From the NCBI GenBank assembly GCA_014621425.1, contig JAANBB010000324.1, positions 1 to 47,171 on the forward strand: a stretch of DNA of 47,171 bases. Reading direction: 5' to 3'. A program made the translations under genes and the position numbers. The notes under the pieces are model-generated. The model was not told the DNA's origin and did not search any database. It saw only the letters and a list, made by a program, of their open reading frames with translations. Below are positions 31,049 through 41,905 of the stretch, piece after piece; position 1 is the first letter of the stretch; each line of letters opens with the position of its first letter. The DNA is from Cylindrodendrum hubeiense (Eukaryota; Ascomycota; Sordariomycetes; Hypocreales; Nectriaceae).

Positions 31049-32377
31049 CGTGGACAAGGGGTTTGCAAGGAGTCGTATTTATGGTTCATCCCAGCGCAAT
31101 CTTTTGGCGATTATCCAGACTCTCGAGGCTCCCCCACTGGTTTGGCGAGCGATGGTCAATCCAATTGCATGACCACGCTGTGAGATGGGCAATGGCAGCC
31201 TCTCTATATTCAATCCGGGAGGTCCGGTAGAGTAAATAGCAGAGATTGGGGCAGTTTGGCTATGAGACACGAGGCTGAAGAAATTGTTGGTTAGGTACCG
31301 TAGCTCCCTCAACAGGGCGGGAGTGTTGATGTCATCGAGCTAGACGCCAGGCGAAAGAGGGATGATGGCGCTTGGGATAGTGCTGTTAGAGAGGGAACAT
31401 GGTGCTCTGTGTTCAGACCTGCTAGATGCGGGTATCTCGTTAGCAGACCCACTTCACAGCGCCTGGTGCGTACCTACCATAGTAACCTACCTTAGGTACA
31501 GGTAGGTAAGAAAGGTAGGTACTCATGGCACTTGAGGACTTCGACGAGCAGCTGCATTAATACAAGGTGAAGCGGGAATTAATTGAAATGCATCAGTATT
31601 CTAGAGCTTCTCCAACTTTAGGACTAATCCAAGTCACAATTAGATTACACCAGTCCAGTTAGACAACTCAGCTTGGATCTCAGTCACCGGTGTAAGCCAT
31701 TTTGCGTTGGTTGCAGGTACAATGGTTCCCTGCCTGATTCCCTGCTTTGCGCATGGGCAGTAATTGGGCCATGGGTGGGCCGCCTTTGGCAGTAATCCTT
31801 GTACCTTTCAGCGGTCTCACCTCGCTGTAGCTCCCTAGAGCCTAATGCTTCAGAAGCTCCCCAGGCGCCTAATCGCCCACATCAAAGCCTGGAACGCTTC
31901 TGGGTTCAGCGCTAAGACGGCAACAGAGTGGGGTTGGATCAGAGCGGCAGCGGGCAGTGGGCAGGTGGGGGGGCAGCACGCGCCAGATGCGGCGGGCGGT
32001 GAAATCGCAGCTAGTGAGCGACCTAGATTTTCGACGCTTTTTTTTCTTGCGCCGGCAGAATCTCTCGCGCTTTGCCTTCGACTCTCCAGCTCAATTGTAC
32101 TCTGCTCCTGCGATTCACCAGGCCCCGTGGACTCTACTATCCCTGCGCTTTCCCTCTCAAGGTACGGATCTCCTGTCATCACGCGGGTGCAGCTGTCTGC
32201 CGTCGCCGGTGACTCTTACGCCCTACCCCGCCACCTCCATTTTGTCGCGACCTTGCTCACCCGTGACTCTACAGCCGCACACCTTCCCACGCGCTTTCTA
32301 GCCTCGATCCTCCACGGATCTTGATCGCCAGTGTCGCTTCTTCCTCTTTAATCCCACCACCCACACGCGCTGTCGAA
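31049..32377. other. Intergenic region between divergent genes
   Basis: Upstream regions of the phospholipase (-) and La (+) genes. It has a TAGG/CCTA block at 31471-31523. A C/T-rich run before the La start looks like its leader. No gene is supported. Confidence 0.6.
31471..31523. repeat. CCTA/TAGG repeat block
   Basis: Several TACCTA, CCTACCTTAGGTA and GGTAGGTA units in both orientations within 53 bp. It is the second of three such blocks in the window. Confidence 0.85.
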
Positions 32378-33734
32378 ATGAGCGAGGCCGACGCCACCAC
32401 CAAGCCCGTCGAGGCTGTCCAGCCCGAGGCTGCCCCCGTCGAGGAGAAGCCCGTCGAGCAGACTGAGGAGAAGGTCGAGGAGAAGACCGAAGAGAAGGCC
32501 GACTCCACCGAGGAGAAGCCCGTCGAGGAGAAGCCCACCGAGGGCAGCGATTCTAAGCTGCTCAAGACTACGGCCAAGATTGACTATGAGAACCACCGCA
32601 ACAACCGCAAGTTCGATCCCGCCTCCCGCGAGGTCACTGATGACCCCGTGGCCATTCGCAAGCAGGTAGCGACCCACCGGCCTATAACTTACTGATGGAT
32701 TCCCCGCTCACGCTTCCCAGGTCGAGTTCTACTTTGGCGACTACAACTTCCCCCAAGATAAGTTCATGTGGGAGTCGTGTGGCGGAGCCGAAAACAAGCC
32801 CATGAAGCTCAAGACCATCCACTCCTTCAAGCGCATGCGCACCTTCCAGCCCTACTCTGCCATCGTCGCCGCCATCAAGGAGAGCACAGTCCTCGATCTG
32901 TCAGGCGAGGAGGGTGAGGAGGAGGTCAAGCGCAAGGAGCCCTACAAGCCCATGACCACCGCCAAGGCTAAGATAGAGGCTGCCACCGTCTACGTCAAGG
33001 GCTTTGGTGACGAGACCCCCAACACTCAGTTCGACCTCGAGACTTACTTTGCCCAGTATGGTGAGGTTAAGGGTCTCAAGCTCCGCCGCACAAACGAGAA
33101 CCTCTTCAAGGGATCCGCTTTCATCACCTTTGCTGACGAGGAAACGTCGACGAAGTTCCTGGCCCTCGACCCCGCTCCCAAGTGGAAGGAGCACGAGCTG
33201 AAGATCATGAGCAAGAAGGCCTACTGCGATGAGAAGAACGATCTCATCCGACAGGGAAAGCTCGAGCCCAATGCTAGCAACCCTAAGAAGTTCTACGAGG
33301 GCAAGGACGGTAACAACAGGAACGCCCGTGGTCGCGGACGTGGTGGTAACCGAGGCGGCCGTGGTGGTGACAGCGACGACTGGAAGAAGCGACGTGAGGA
33401 CGACCAGAAGGGCGGCTTCAGGGGCGGACGAGGTGGCCGTGGTGGCCGAGGTGGCCGTGGCGGCCGAGGCCGCGGCCGGGGGCAACCGTGATGGTGGCCG
33501 TGACCGTGACGGTCCCCGTGACCGCAACGCCGAGCGCAAGGAGAACGAGACCAAGCACAGCAGCAACGAGTAAGCAATGCCGGCGTCGATTTTTGTGACC
33601 AATACTAACATCATCTTCGCAGCACCATGCCCCGCATCCAGTCCACCGCTGAGACCAACGGCAAGCGCTCCCGCGACGACGATGGCGCTTCCGGCGAGCC
33701 CGCTGCCAAGAAGGTCGACGTTAAGCAGGATTAG
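32378..33734 (+). CDS. LHP1: La autoantigen homologue (Lhp1), RNA polymerase III transcript chaperone, with a one-base frameshift
   Basis: Exons are 32378-32665, 32721-33569 and 33623-33734. The protein binds the UUU-OH 3' end of new Pol III transcripts and protects them. After a Glu/Lys-rich N terminus (residues 1-75) comes the La motif (spanning the first intron, with VEFYFGDYNFPQDKFM), then an RRM (TVYVKGFGDE and KGSAFITFAD) and an RGG-rich tail. At 33478-33482 there is a run of five G. As written, the frame stops at 33489-33491. With four G it continues as an Arg/Asp-rich stretch, crosses a 53-bp intron with a TACTAAC branch site and ends in a Lys-rich nuclear-type tail (415 residues). 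The clean downstream intron and exon mean the longer form is the true gene, and the extra G is probably a sequence error. Confidence 0.9.
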
Positions 33735-34195
33735 ACTGGAGACCAAGGTGTCTTAGGAGTTCATCAACAAGCGAGAATTGTGCGGAGAGGAGCCTTTCTG
33801 ATACCATAACAACACCACAAAAAAAGGGGGTTAAAGGACTCGGCCACGACAAGGAATCATCCATTGCATTTGTATTGTGGGATTTTCACAGGGATACGAT
33901 AAAGTGCTTCGCTATCTGGCAGCGTTGCTACCCACGGGGTCAAAGTTCGGTGTTAGCATAACAAAACAAGATTATTACCTATATGCTTCTTCGGTGTGTA
34001 CGTGAACATGTTGGTATTTCAACACAGGCGACGTTGATTTGGATTCGATACTCGACCATCGAGCTTGACGAGTCATGTTCGCATTCGCGTACCTGCCGCA
34101 AGGCATGGTTCTATTTTCGTTACTATTACCATATCTCATTAAGGCGACGAAGCTCGTCTCTCCTAGTCTGCACTCGCAGCACGTAAAGATCATCT
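33735..34195. other. Intergenic region between convergent genes
   Basis: 3' flanks of La (+) and inositol monophosphatase (-). Nothing else recognised. Confidence 0.6.
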
Positions 34196-35172
34196 TCAAA
34201 CGCTGTAGTCTAGCTTGCCATCTCCCATGACCTTCCAGAATTCCTCGACAATCTCCTTCTGGCCGCTGGGTGCCCCGCGCACGGCGAGGTACATGCGAGC
34301 TTCCAGCTCCGGATCCCAGTTGCCGGGGTTGCCGTGAGCCATGCGGCCGCCGGCCTCCTCGAGCAGGCACCAACCAGCGCAGACGTCCCAGGCCCAGCAG
34401 CCGCCCTCCCAGTACATGTCGAGCTGGCCGGCGGCGACGGCAGCGATGTTAAGAGCGGCGGAGCCGAGCGAGCGCAGCGAATGAACCATGGAGCCTCCAG
34501 TCTCGTGGCTGCCGGCCAGGCGGCGGAAGACGTCGACCTTGAGGTCGAAGTTGGGGCCGTCGCGGGTGGATCCCCACTCAACAGCAACCAGAGAGTTACC
34601 GAGGCCCTCGAGCGGTCGGGGCGACTTGGCCAGCGGGAGACGCTGGGGCTCGGCGCCGCGGGCGCGCGTCAGGAAGGCACCCTTGCCATGGATGGCCGTG
34701 TAGAGCAAGTCCTGCCAGGGGTTGTAGATGACACCGATGGCCGGGTGGCGGTCGACAGCGAGGCCGAGGGAGATGCAGGCAGAGGGGAAGGAGTGGACGA
34801 AGTTGGTGGTGCCGTCAATAGGATCGCAGACGAAGGTGGGCTCGGGGCCAATCTTCATGCCGGGCTTGTACGTCTCCTCGCCCATGAAGGAGATGTTGGG
34901 GAAGGCGGTGGACAGACGGGCCGAGACCATCTTCTCAACGCCCTTGTCAGTCTCAGTAACAATGTCGACGGCTTTGGGAGAGGGAATTCATGTTAGCCGG
35001 AGGACATGGGGATGCCCTGGGCTGAGGCCAGGACGAGCAAGCAGGAGGCCGTACAATTGAGCTTGGTATCGGTATCAATGTCGGCCGGGTTGGCAGCGAG
35101 GATCATGACGCCAGCCTGGTAGGCGACGGCGACCATCTCATCGTGGATGGCCTGGAGATCGAGGTCGGCCAT
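34196..35172 (-). CDS. Inositol monophosphatase family protein
   Basis: Exon 1 is 35172-35055, exon 2 34971-34196, with an 83-bp intron (GTACGG..AAG); 297 residues, the usual size. It should dephosphorylate inositol monophosphate in a Mg2+-dependent, Li+-sensitive reaction and so supply free inositol. Motifs in order: DIVTETDKGVEK, FMGEET (metal-binding Glu), DPIDGTTNFVHSFPS (the family signature) and WEGGCWAWDVCAGWCLLEEA near the C terminus, whose Asp completes the metal site. The N-terminal exon begins with a short Asp/Leu helix. QutG-like quinate-pathway proteins share this fold, but no quinate genes lie nearby. No targeting signal. Confidence 0.93.
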
Positions 35173-36069
35173 TGTTGCTGGAGCTAATGGCTGCTGCTTC
35201 TAAGTGGATAATTCGAATAACGAGAGCTCTGGGGCAAAATTCGAGTTCCCGGATGAGCTGTTTCAGGCCAATTCGCGTTGGATTGGTTGGTTAATCGATC
35301 AAGCCGTCTTCAACGATGACGATTGTGGTGGTGGAGGAGAGATTTATGGAGGGGCAATGGCGGGGCAGCGCGGAGCCTGGATTTGGAGCTGCTGACGCTG
35401 ACGTTGACGCTGGTGGGAGTTCGGCGCCGGAACAGCTCCGCCCGCGAGATCCGCCTCAACGCAAGCGAGAGAAGTAAATGAGGGCTAAATAAGGACGAAA
35501 TAAGGACTGCCATGATATGAGATTGTTGGATCCTAGTCTCCCAGAAGCGAATCTGTATCATATAAAATAGTTGTTGGGCCACTCTCACAAGATCCGACAT
35601 GGCTGATGCGCTGTGCTTATGCTCGCTCTTGGTGGTGCACCCGACCCTGACAAGGATATTAAGATAAATCATTCAAAATCTCATACAGACCCTCCCGGTC
35701 CTTCATCAAACGCCGTCAATTCGACATCCATCCACAGGTACCTTTTACCTACCCGACAAGATACATTTGTGCGCGCAGTCAAGTTGTAAAATAAAAAGAA
35801 ACACAGGCCATGATATACAGCAAAGGTCCACCCAGCAAGTTCGAGAGAGAACGGTCGTGCTCGAGCCCACGTATTGACCGAATAAAAAAGAAGCAGTGAG
35901 AGAAAGGCAGGCTGGGAAGAACAGGGCACTGCCCACATAGTCTTTTGTTTTGTCCTGGCCCCAGGATCAGCCCATCCTCCATGTTCGGTGTACCAACAAG
36001 CCTCACCCAAATGATTGTCATCGCACAAGATGGCAACACGACCGTAGCATTCGTCCAGTCCAAATCGCT
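35173..36069. other. Intergenic region
   Basis: Upstream of the inositol monophosphatase gene and 3' of the next minus gene. Overlapping short frames at 35310-36063 on the minus strand lack domains and start support. Confidence 0.5.
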
Positions 36070-36902
36070 TTACACATTTTCCCTGAATACCGATCTCCGT
36101 TCCGTCGGGCTGCTGCCCGCACTGTCGGGGTCATGATGGCCCTTCTGTTTCGGTAGGTTCGTCTCGATGGGCCGCGGACTCACGCCGCGTAGGCTCATGG
36201 CCGAATCGTCGTCAAAGGGGTTCCTTCCGCCGGGTCCGGAGCCGGGGCTTCGACTCGCCCTTCGTCCTCGGTCCTCCTCCTCCTCGCCGCCCAAGCCGCG
36301 GGCGCCACTGGTCGGCGGCGCGGCGACATTCATCCTGTAGCTGCCGCCGCTGTAGTCGTTGCCCCGGCCGTCGCGGCCGCCAGCAACCTCCTCCTCGTCG
36401 TAGCCGTAAGAGTCAGCGCCGGGGCCAACGCGGGTGTCCCAGGCGTCATCGGGGTCGAGGGGGCCGAATCCACGGCGTCCGCGGGCTCCGTCGCCTTGGT
36501 CCTGCTCGTAGGCGCCGGCGGCCGAACGGTTGTTACGGTTCTTGAACTTGCGGATCTGATCGTTGAACCAACCGACAACGCCGCCGGGGGCCGGTCGTGG
36601 AGGCCCGTAGGGACTGTCTTCTTTATGCCATGGTAGGTATGATGCGAGACTGGGAGGCGGGAGCTGTAGAGGTTTGGAAGTTAGCTCGAGGCTCGTCATC
36701 GATCGATCAGTGCGCTACTCTTTGAGCGTGAGGTTTGCGCGCAACGGGCGGGAGCGCCATTGGAAACGAGTCGTGAGGGGAGGATAGAAGTACGTACGCC
36801 GAGTCTTCGAGCGCGCAGCTGGGTGAAGACGATCCAGCCGATGGCGGCCGCGAGGAGCAGCACGACGATGGCAATGATGATGCCTCCAGCCGTCGACACC
36901 AT
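36070..36902 (-). CDS. Conserved fungal single-pass membrane protein, function unknown
   Basis: Exon 1 is 36902-36798, exon 2 36663-36070, with a 134-bp intron (GTACGT..CAG, phase 0); 232 residues. The N terminus is one membrane helix (residues 7-28, GIIIAIVVLLLAAAIGWIVF) followed by RARR, so the chain after it probably faces the cytosol. The short block LPPPSLASYLPW, YGPPRPAPGGVVGWFND and QIRKFKNRNN looks conserved. The rest is disordered and rich in Gly, Asp, Arg and Ser, including SRSPGSGPGGRNPFDDDSAM. No enzyme motif is present. It may be an adaptor or anchor, but this is a guess. The helix exon is found only by joining across the intron, so it is easy to lose in automatic annotation. Confidence 0.8.
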
Positions 36903-36954
36903 GGTTGGCCGTGTGCGCGTGCGTGCGTGCGTGAGCGTAAGGGTGCGAGCGAAC

Positions 36955-36990
36955 GAGGCTGCGTGTGAGGCTGCGTGTGAGGCTGCGTGT
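36955..36990. repeat. 12-bp minisatellite, three perfect copies
   Basis: GAGGCTGCGTGT three times, 53 bp upstream of the start codon of the minus-strand membrane protein gene, in its leader or promoter. A GCGTGC run precedes it. Confidence 0.9.
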
Positions 36991-37182
36991 GTCAGGGCCG
37001 GCCGGGAGGGATGGAAAGTCGTCAAGTCGCCGCCGCGTGATGGAGCAGGAGGGACAAGAGACGAAGCGAAGAGTGGACGGGGCAAGCGCAGGAGGCGGTG
37101 GATGAGGAGGCGCTGCAGGGTTGGTAGCGATGGGTGTGTCTTTTTTTGCGGTGATCAATCAGGCAAATGGAATACGAGGATC

Positions 37183-37217
37183 CGGGAAGCGGGAAACGGG
37201 AAACGGGAAGCGGGAAA
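37183..37217. repeat. 7-bp tandem repeat, about five copies
   Basis: CGGGAAG/CGGGAAA units in a row, in intergenic DNA. Confidence 0.85.
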
Positions 37218-38046
37218 CATGCGACGAGACTGTCAGACGGAACATGGACGATGGTGAATGAGTGGGCTCCAGGCTCACCCGCTACTGTACTTCGCACCTA
37301 GGCAGTACTCTAAGGCAGGTCGTGGTTTTAGTGGTGGCAGTGTCGCTGAGGTTCCGCTGAGGTCATGTCGACTCCACTGAACACATCTCCACCTCAGCCT
37401 CGAAAGCTTAGCACCCAGTAGAACCGCTGCTAAAATTCCTCCCCCGGGAGTCTCAGTGAAGCCCGCCAACGTCAACTCTCGGGCTCTCGGGGAACTCCAC
37501 CCTCTAATTTTCCCTTCGCCTGCCGCCCAATTCTTATCTCTGCAGTCTGCACCGGCCTTGGCGCTGGCCCATCCCCTGCATCCCCTGGGGCGGCCGCAGC
37601 CTAACTCGAAGAAACAGCATCGGTTGCAAGGCTGTTCAAGCTAAACCTGTGGCACGACCACGTCGATTCCCCATCCAGGAGCTGACGCCACTAACGCCTT
37701 GTGGGAGGGTCCACTGAAACACCACTGAAGACTCCCCAAAGACTCACTGCCCTGGGGGTATCATCAGCCACACTCCGGTACCCACAGCCCACACAACCCA
37801 CCCCTCTTCTCCATCTTCTCCACCTCACGACTGCGGTACACACCAGTGTCGATCCTCACCGTTATAAAAAGCTCAAAGCTCCCAGCTCCAACTTCCGACG
37901 ATCCCGTGGTCGTCAGCCCCGACGCAGGTCTCACTTTTTCTTCAACCTGCCAAGACGCCTGCGCAAGCACCGCCTTCGGCACCCTCGGAAAGCATCGTTC
38001 TTCCGCAAAAGTAGAGGGACTCGATCAGCACTTCGAAACAGATGTC

Positions 38047-38092
38047 TACCTACCTTAGATAGGTAGGTACCAGGTAGGTAGGTAGGTAGGCA
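38047..38092. repeat. CCTA/TAGG repeat block
   Basis: TACCTACC then TAGATAGGTAGGTACC then five further TAGG units. Third of three such blocks in the window. Confidence 0.85.
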
Positions 38093-38277
38093 TCTAACGT
38101 CTATTCGCGGCTAGGCTAGTCGTGGCTCACTATCGTGCATGGCCACTCCTTCACCCTCACTCCGCCTTGCGGATATCTCTTCTATATATGGATCTACCGC
38201 CGAGCTGTGCCGTCCATAATGTCAAACAACCATCATCATCTGGTCATCTCGCGATGCCTGAGAGTAACTCTCCGGCT

Positions 38278-40389
38278 CTAGATGGCACACTGATCCCAGA
38301 ATCCTCCATTCCGTGCAAACGAAAGGCTCTCTACAAAGGCATCCAGCTTGCAGCGCCCATACTTATCCCCACCGCATGTGTTGAGGGACATTACGCGGTC
38401 GTTGATCAGTACCCGCACGTACTCGGTAGATTCCCCACTACACTCCAGCTTCTCCACGTACATGCGAGCTCCAAACGGCACAACCCACGCCGACGAATAT
38501 CCATGCGCCATTGGAGCCGACACGATGCGGTTCGTCGGCAGCTTTTGCGTCTCGTTATATAGGCCCATGGCGGAGAATACGGCCACCATAGTGTTATCGT
38601 GGCTGAAATCTGCGTACAGCGACCTGTCGAGGGGAAATGTCTTGGGCGACGCATCCAGTGTAGTGTTGACGGTTGTGTGGTCGACAACAGGTTGCTTCGT
38701 CAGTCGAGCGATGATTTCATTGACGTACCCAACTCCTTGCGTTGGGCCCAAGGGGTTGCCGTTTCCATAGTCGTAGTACTTGTTCACTGTGAGATAGTAG
38801 TCGTAGCTCCGCCACTCCGCCTTGGTGAACAGGTCGCAGAATTTCGACTTAGTGGCTGCGTCGGGCGTGTTAACCGTGTCGAAAGGGCACAGGTCCATCA
38901 GGTAGATGGTTTCGTCATCCGTAATGTTGGCTCCTGGTAGGTTCCTGTTCAATCGCACCGTGATAGAAGGAACAAATAAATCCTTCCATATGTCTGAAGC
39001 GTCATCGCCCAGTTCAGAAGCCCATCCGTCCTCAAACGCGGCGCAGTTGCCATGGGACATGGTGTTGTTGACATTGTCTTCCTCTGGCACGATTAGGATA
39101 TCGCTGATCTGTTCCTCCCCGGACTCTCCTCGGGAGCTATAGAAGCCCTGTGTGAAGTTGTAGGAGGACATGACAACCCGGTCCGAACCAGAAGCCCGAA
39201 TGAAAGGCTCGGATTTCCGAGCCAGCTTCTTGTAACGCTTGTAGAAAGCCTTTCCAGAGTCGACCAGCTGCTCCTGGCCAAATTCAGTGAGGTCCGCAGC
39301 TCCAAGGCTGAAAACGTAGTCCTTGAGCCATTCATACCCCTTTCCATACTCGGTGACGGAGCTTTGGATGCGAGTCACAGTGGCGTCGTACTTCTCAGTC
39401 TTGTGAGCAGTAGGATACCGGGCTCCGTGCCGGGACAAAACCAAGCCAAAGGTGGCCTCGCATCCCTTGGGTATGGACGGGTCGATTTGCGAAGGGACGG
39501 AGAACACGGGCGAGTACTGTCCCCATATCCGCGAAACATCGTTGCAGCTTTCATCTATTTTACATTCTGCGGATGAAGCCCACCTGCGAGAGTTAGTCAA
39601 GACGGACTTAGGCCACCACTTAGCAACGTACCCAGAGTTCACCATGCACACGATGGCAGTGAGAAAGAGGAATCCAGTAATCGCCATGCTAACAATTCTC
39701 CGTCGCCTTTTCTTCTGAAATTTTGCGTCGGGGTCACCTGCTGCCTCGTAGCGATCTCTTGAATGATGCAGCAATGCTGGGGTACCCGAGGCGTGGAGAC
39801 CAACATCTTTGTATCCCTCTCGAGTCGGCACCCCTTTTCTAATGTCATATAGGAGGCCATCTCCACCTATTGGCCGGGATGGAACGTCCCGAAATGGACT
39901 TGGAATCCGCGTCCCCTGCCGAAGATGTTCGGATGGCGACAAGGCACTTCCCAACCTGGCTCCGATGTGATGCCACAGTGGAACAGCTCTTGGCCACGGA
40001 GGTGTGACTTCGCCAGATCGGCGGTACACCCCCTCGGTAGAACCGTTCAGAAGACTCTGGCTCTCATGATCGATGAGTGTCGCTCGTAGATCCCAGTCTC
40101 GTCCATCGCTACTTGGTGTTTCAGACATAGGAAGCTCCTGGGACGCCATTGAGGCCGAGATGGTGACCGGAGCCTTCACGAAGCTGGACCGGGGTAGAAA
40201 TATGATCTTGGTCTCGATGGACTGCGTCTCGAGATATCGACAGCTCTGTGATGCTGGGCCTTGGTTCCTGGAGTTGTAAATGCTCGGTGTTGCTCGGTGT
40301 TGCTCGGTGCCGCTCGTTGCAAGGGCACTTGGCGTGGGGTAATTAGCGGGAAGTTGGCACCTATGATGCTGTAGTTTTGCGGCAGCCAT
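38278..40389 (-). CDS. Membrane-anchored histidine acid phosphatase (phytase-like)
   Basis: Open from ATG 40389 for 703 codons. A more likely start is ATG 40149 (623 residues, M-ASQELPMSETPSSDG), because the extra N terminus spans a small tandem repeat (40281-40309) and looks non-coding. The layout is a cytosolic Ser/Arg-rich head of about 150 residues, a KKRRRR stop, one membrane helix (IVSMAITGFLFLTAIVCMV) and a lumenal or extracellular histidine phosphatase domain. Catalytic motifs are LSRHGARYP (phosphohistidine) and FSHDNTM (proton donor). Several N-x-T/S sites and paired cysteines fit a secreted fold related to fungal phytase and multiple inositol polyphosphate phosphatase. A 48-bp stopless segment (39584-39631) right after the helix has full intron signals and may be spliced out. 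Confidence 0.88.
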   Translation of the reverse strand: MAAAKLQHHRCQLPANYPTPSALATSGTEQHRATPSIYNSRNQGPASQSCRYLETQSIETKIIFLPRSSFVKAPVTISASMASQELPMSETPSSDGRDWDLRATLIDHESQSLLNGSTEGVYRRSGEVTPPWPRAVPLWHHIGARLGSALSPSEHLRQGTRIPSPFRDVPSRPIGGDGLLYDIRKGVPTREGYKDVGLHASGTPALLHHSRDRYEAAGDPDAKFQKKRRRRIVSMAITGFLFLTAIVCMVNSGYVAKWWPKSVLTNSRRWASSAECKIDESCNDVSRIWGQYSPVFSVPSQIDPSIPKGCEATFGLVLSRHGARYPTAHKTEKYDATVTRIQSSVTEYGKGYEWLKDYVFSLGAADLTEFGQEQLVDSGKAFYKRYKKLARKSEPFIRASGSDRVVMSSYNFTQGFYSSRGESGEEQISDILIVPEEDNVNNTMSHGNCAAFEDGWASELGDDASDIWKDLFVPSITVRLNRNLPGANITDDETIYLMDLCPFDTVNTPDAATKSKFCDLFTKAEWRSYDYYLTVNKYYDYGNGNPLGPTQGVGYVNEIIARLTKQPVVDHTTVNTTLDASPKTFPLDRSLYADFSHDNTMVAVFSAMGLYNETQKLPTNRIVSAPMAHGYSSAWVVPFGARMYVEKLECSGESTEYVRVLINDRVMSLNTCGGDKYGRCKLDAFVESLSFARNGGFWDQCAI

Positions 40390-41905
40390 TCATATGTCTG
40401 AAGGGAGGCCACGTGCCCCGTGACACGTCGTGGCCAGCAATTTAAATGCTTGTGGGCATTCCATCCGGGTTGGCCATCCAGGTGTTATTGCAGACGCAAG
40501 TTATGCAATGAGCTGCCTTTAAAATGGTTAGGTTTTCATTCAGAGACTGAGGTTGGCATTGCTTGTTCTGGTTTGGCGGTGTATGCACAAGCGTGCGGAA
40601 TGTGACACTAGCACAGGAGCGCTACCCTAACTTACGGGTTGGCGCAATTAAGACGTCAACATCAATATTGAATCACGGATATTTGGTCGAGCATACGTCT
40701 TGTTGATCATTTTTGATTTCCTCACACCATCAAAATCTTGCGCTCGTGTAACTATTTTTGTCTCATGCTGATCTCCTAAAATACGTGGAAACCGTCAGAT
40801 CCCTGCCTTTGTATGTTGTCGGCCAAGGCAGTGCCTTGCAGGGATCTCTGCCCTGGTCAAGGACTCTGCGGAAACACTGCGAGTTGCGGAAACAGGCCGA
40901 CATAATGTAGCAATCTGATTGACGTCTCTGGTTGTGCAATGGCCACTATGTGATCGATGTGATCTACGGTCAAGGTCATCGTCACGGTCCAACACCTAGC
41001 CCTCAGGTTGACACATTTTTTTACTCATCGCATGCAGGGCAGTGAACGTGCCATGGTACATAAGGTGGGTACGTAGTGAGTGTCGTCAGTCATCCTTGCC
41101 TACACTGATGTGTGCATATACTTTATTTTACGACAGACCAGACCTTCGGGATGGATGAACTACCCTACATCAATAAAAGGTCACTAAGCCGATGGGTAGA
41201 AGCGTCGTCAAGAATTTCTTTAATATAGAGACATTATAAAAGAAATATAATTTCAATCTAGTGAGATAGTACCTACATTTTCCCATAAATGTACATGTCG
41301 GGTGGTGTCCTGACTTGTTAATTCAACAAGGCATCTTGTCACAAGACGAACCACTTGACTTGGAACTCAATTCTGCTGAAACCCCCTAAAATACCTAAAG
41401 CATGAAAGATACCACTGTTAGAACGTCTCTAATTGTAATTGGGAAGAAATTAAGATGCTTAAAAATACGATTGAGTATGATTTTCCCTCGTCATTGGAGC
41501 GAGACTGGAAGACCATCAAGCATGTCTTTGGGAAAGGGATCTAAGTGGATGTATTTATCACTTGAACACCCTTAGTGTACTTGGAAGGAAATCACATAAT
41601 TGATTATTATGTCTGATAAAGGAGTTTTACCAACACAAGAAGCGTGTCGTATTTACTCTACATGTTCACCTGTACTTGTGGAAGGTTTTTGCAAGAAAGT
41701 TAGGAGGTAGATGCCTCGTAGGCTTTGTTTTCAGTGATCTATCTACCTATACTTGTATGTTTGTATCGCTATGTACTGTCCCCTTCCACCTTTTCAGACT
41801 AGCACCTTGCCAATCTCTTTTTCGGTTGATGGTACTCACATCTAGTTTTGAGAATCAAGAAGTAGGAGTCGAAACCCCGACCGCCTGTGTTGGGATTCTG
41901 CACGC
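40390..41905. other. AT-rich intergenic region
   Basis: Upstream of the phosphatase gene and 3' of the isochorismatase-like gene. Clearly richer in A and T than its flanks, above all at 41200-41660. No open frame with a recognisable product. It could be an old, mutated insertion, but no terminal repeats or transposase fragments were seen. Confidence 0.5.

Larger units (their letters stand above)
36903..38277. other. Intergenic region
   Basis: Upstream of the membrane protein gene and 3' of the phosphatase gene. It holds two short tandem repeats and a TAGG block (separate entries). Plus-strand frames at 37701-38066 and 37846-38058 are open but have no recognisable domains, no splice support and a Ser/Arg/Pro composition, so they are not called. 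Confidence 0.5.

Noticed and set aside
32766..33491. La as a complete protein ending in GRGRGQP
   Set aside because: A clean downstream intron and exon in the shifted frame show that the gene continues.
37701..38066. 121-codon plus frame upstream of the phosphatase 3' end
   Set aside because: No domain, ends beside the TAGG block, composition like non-coding GC-rich DNA.
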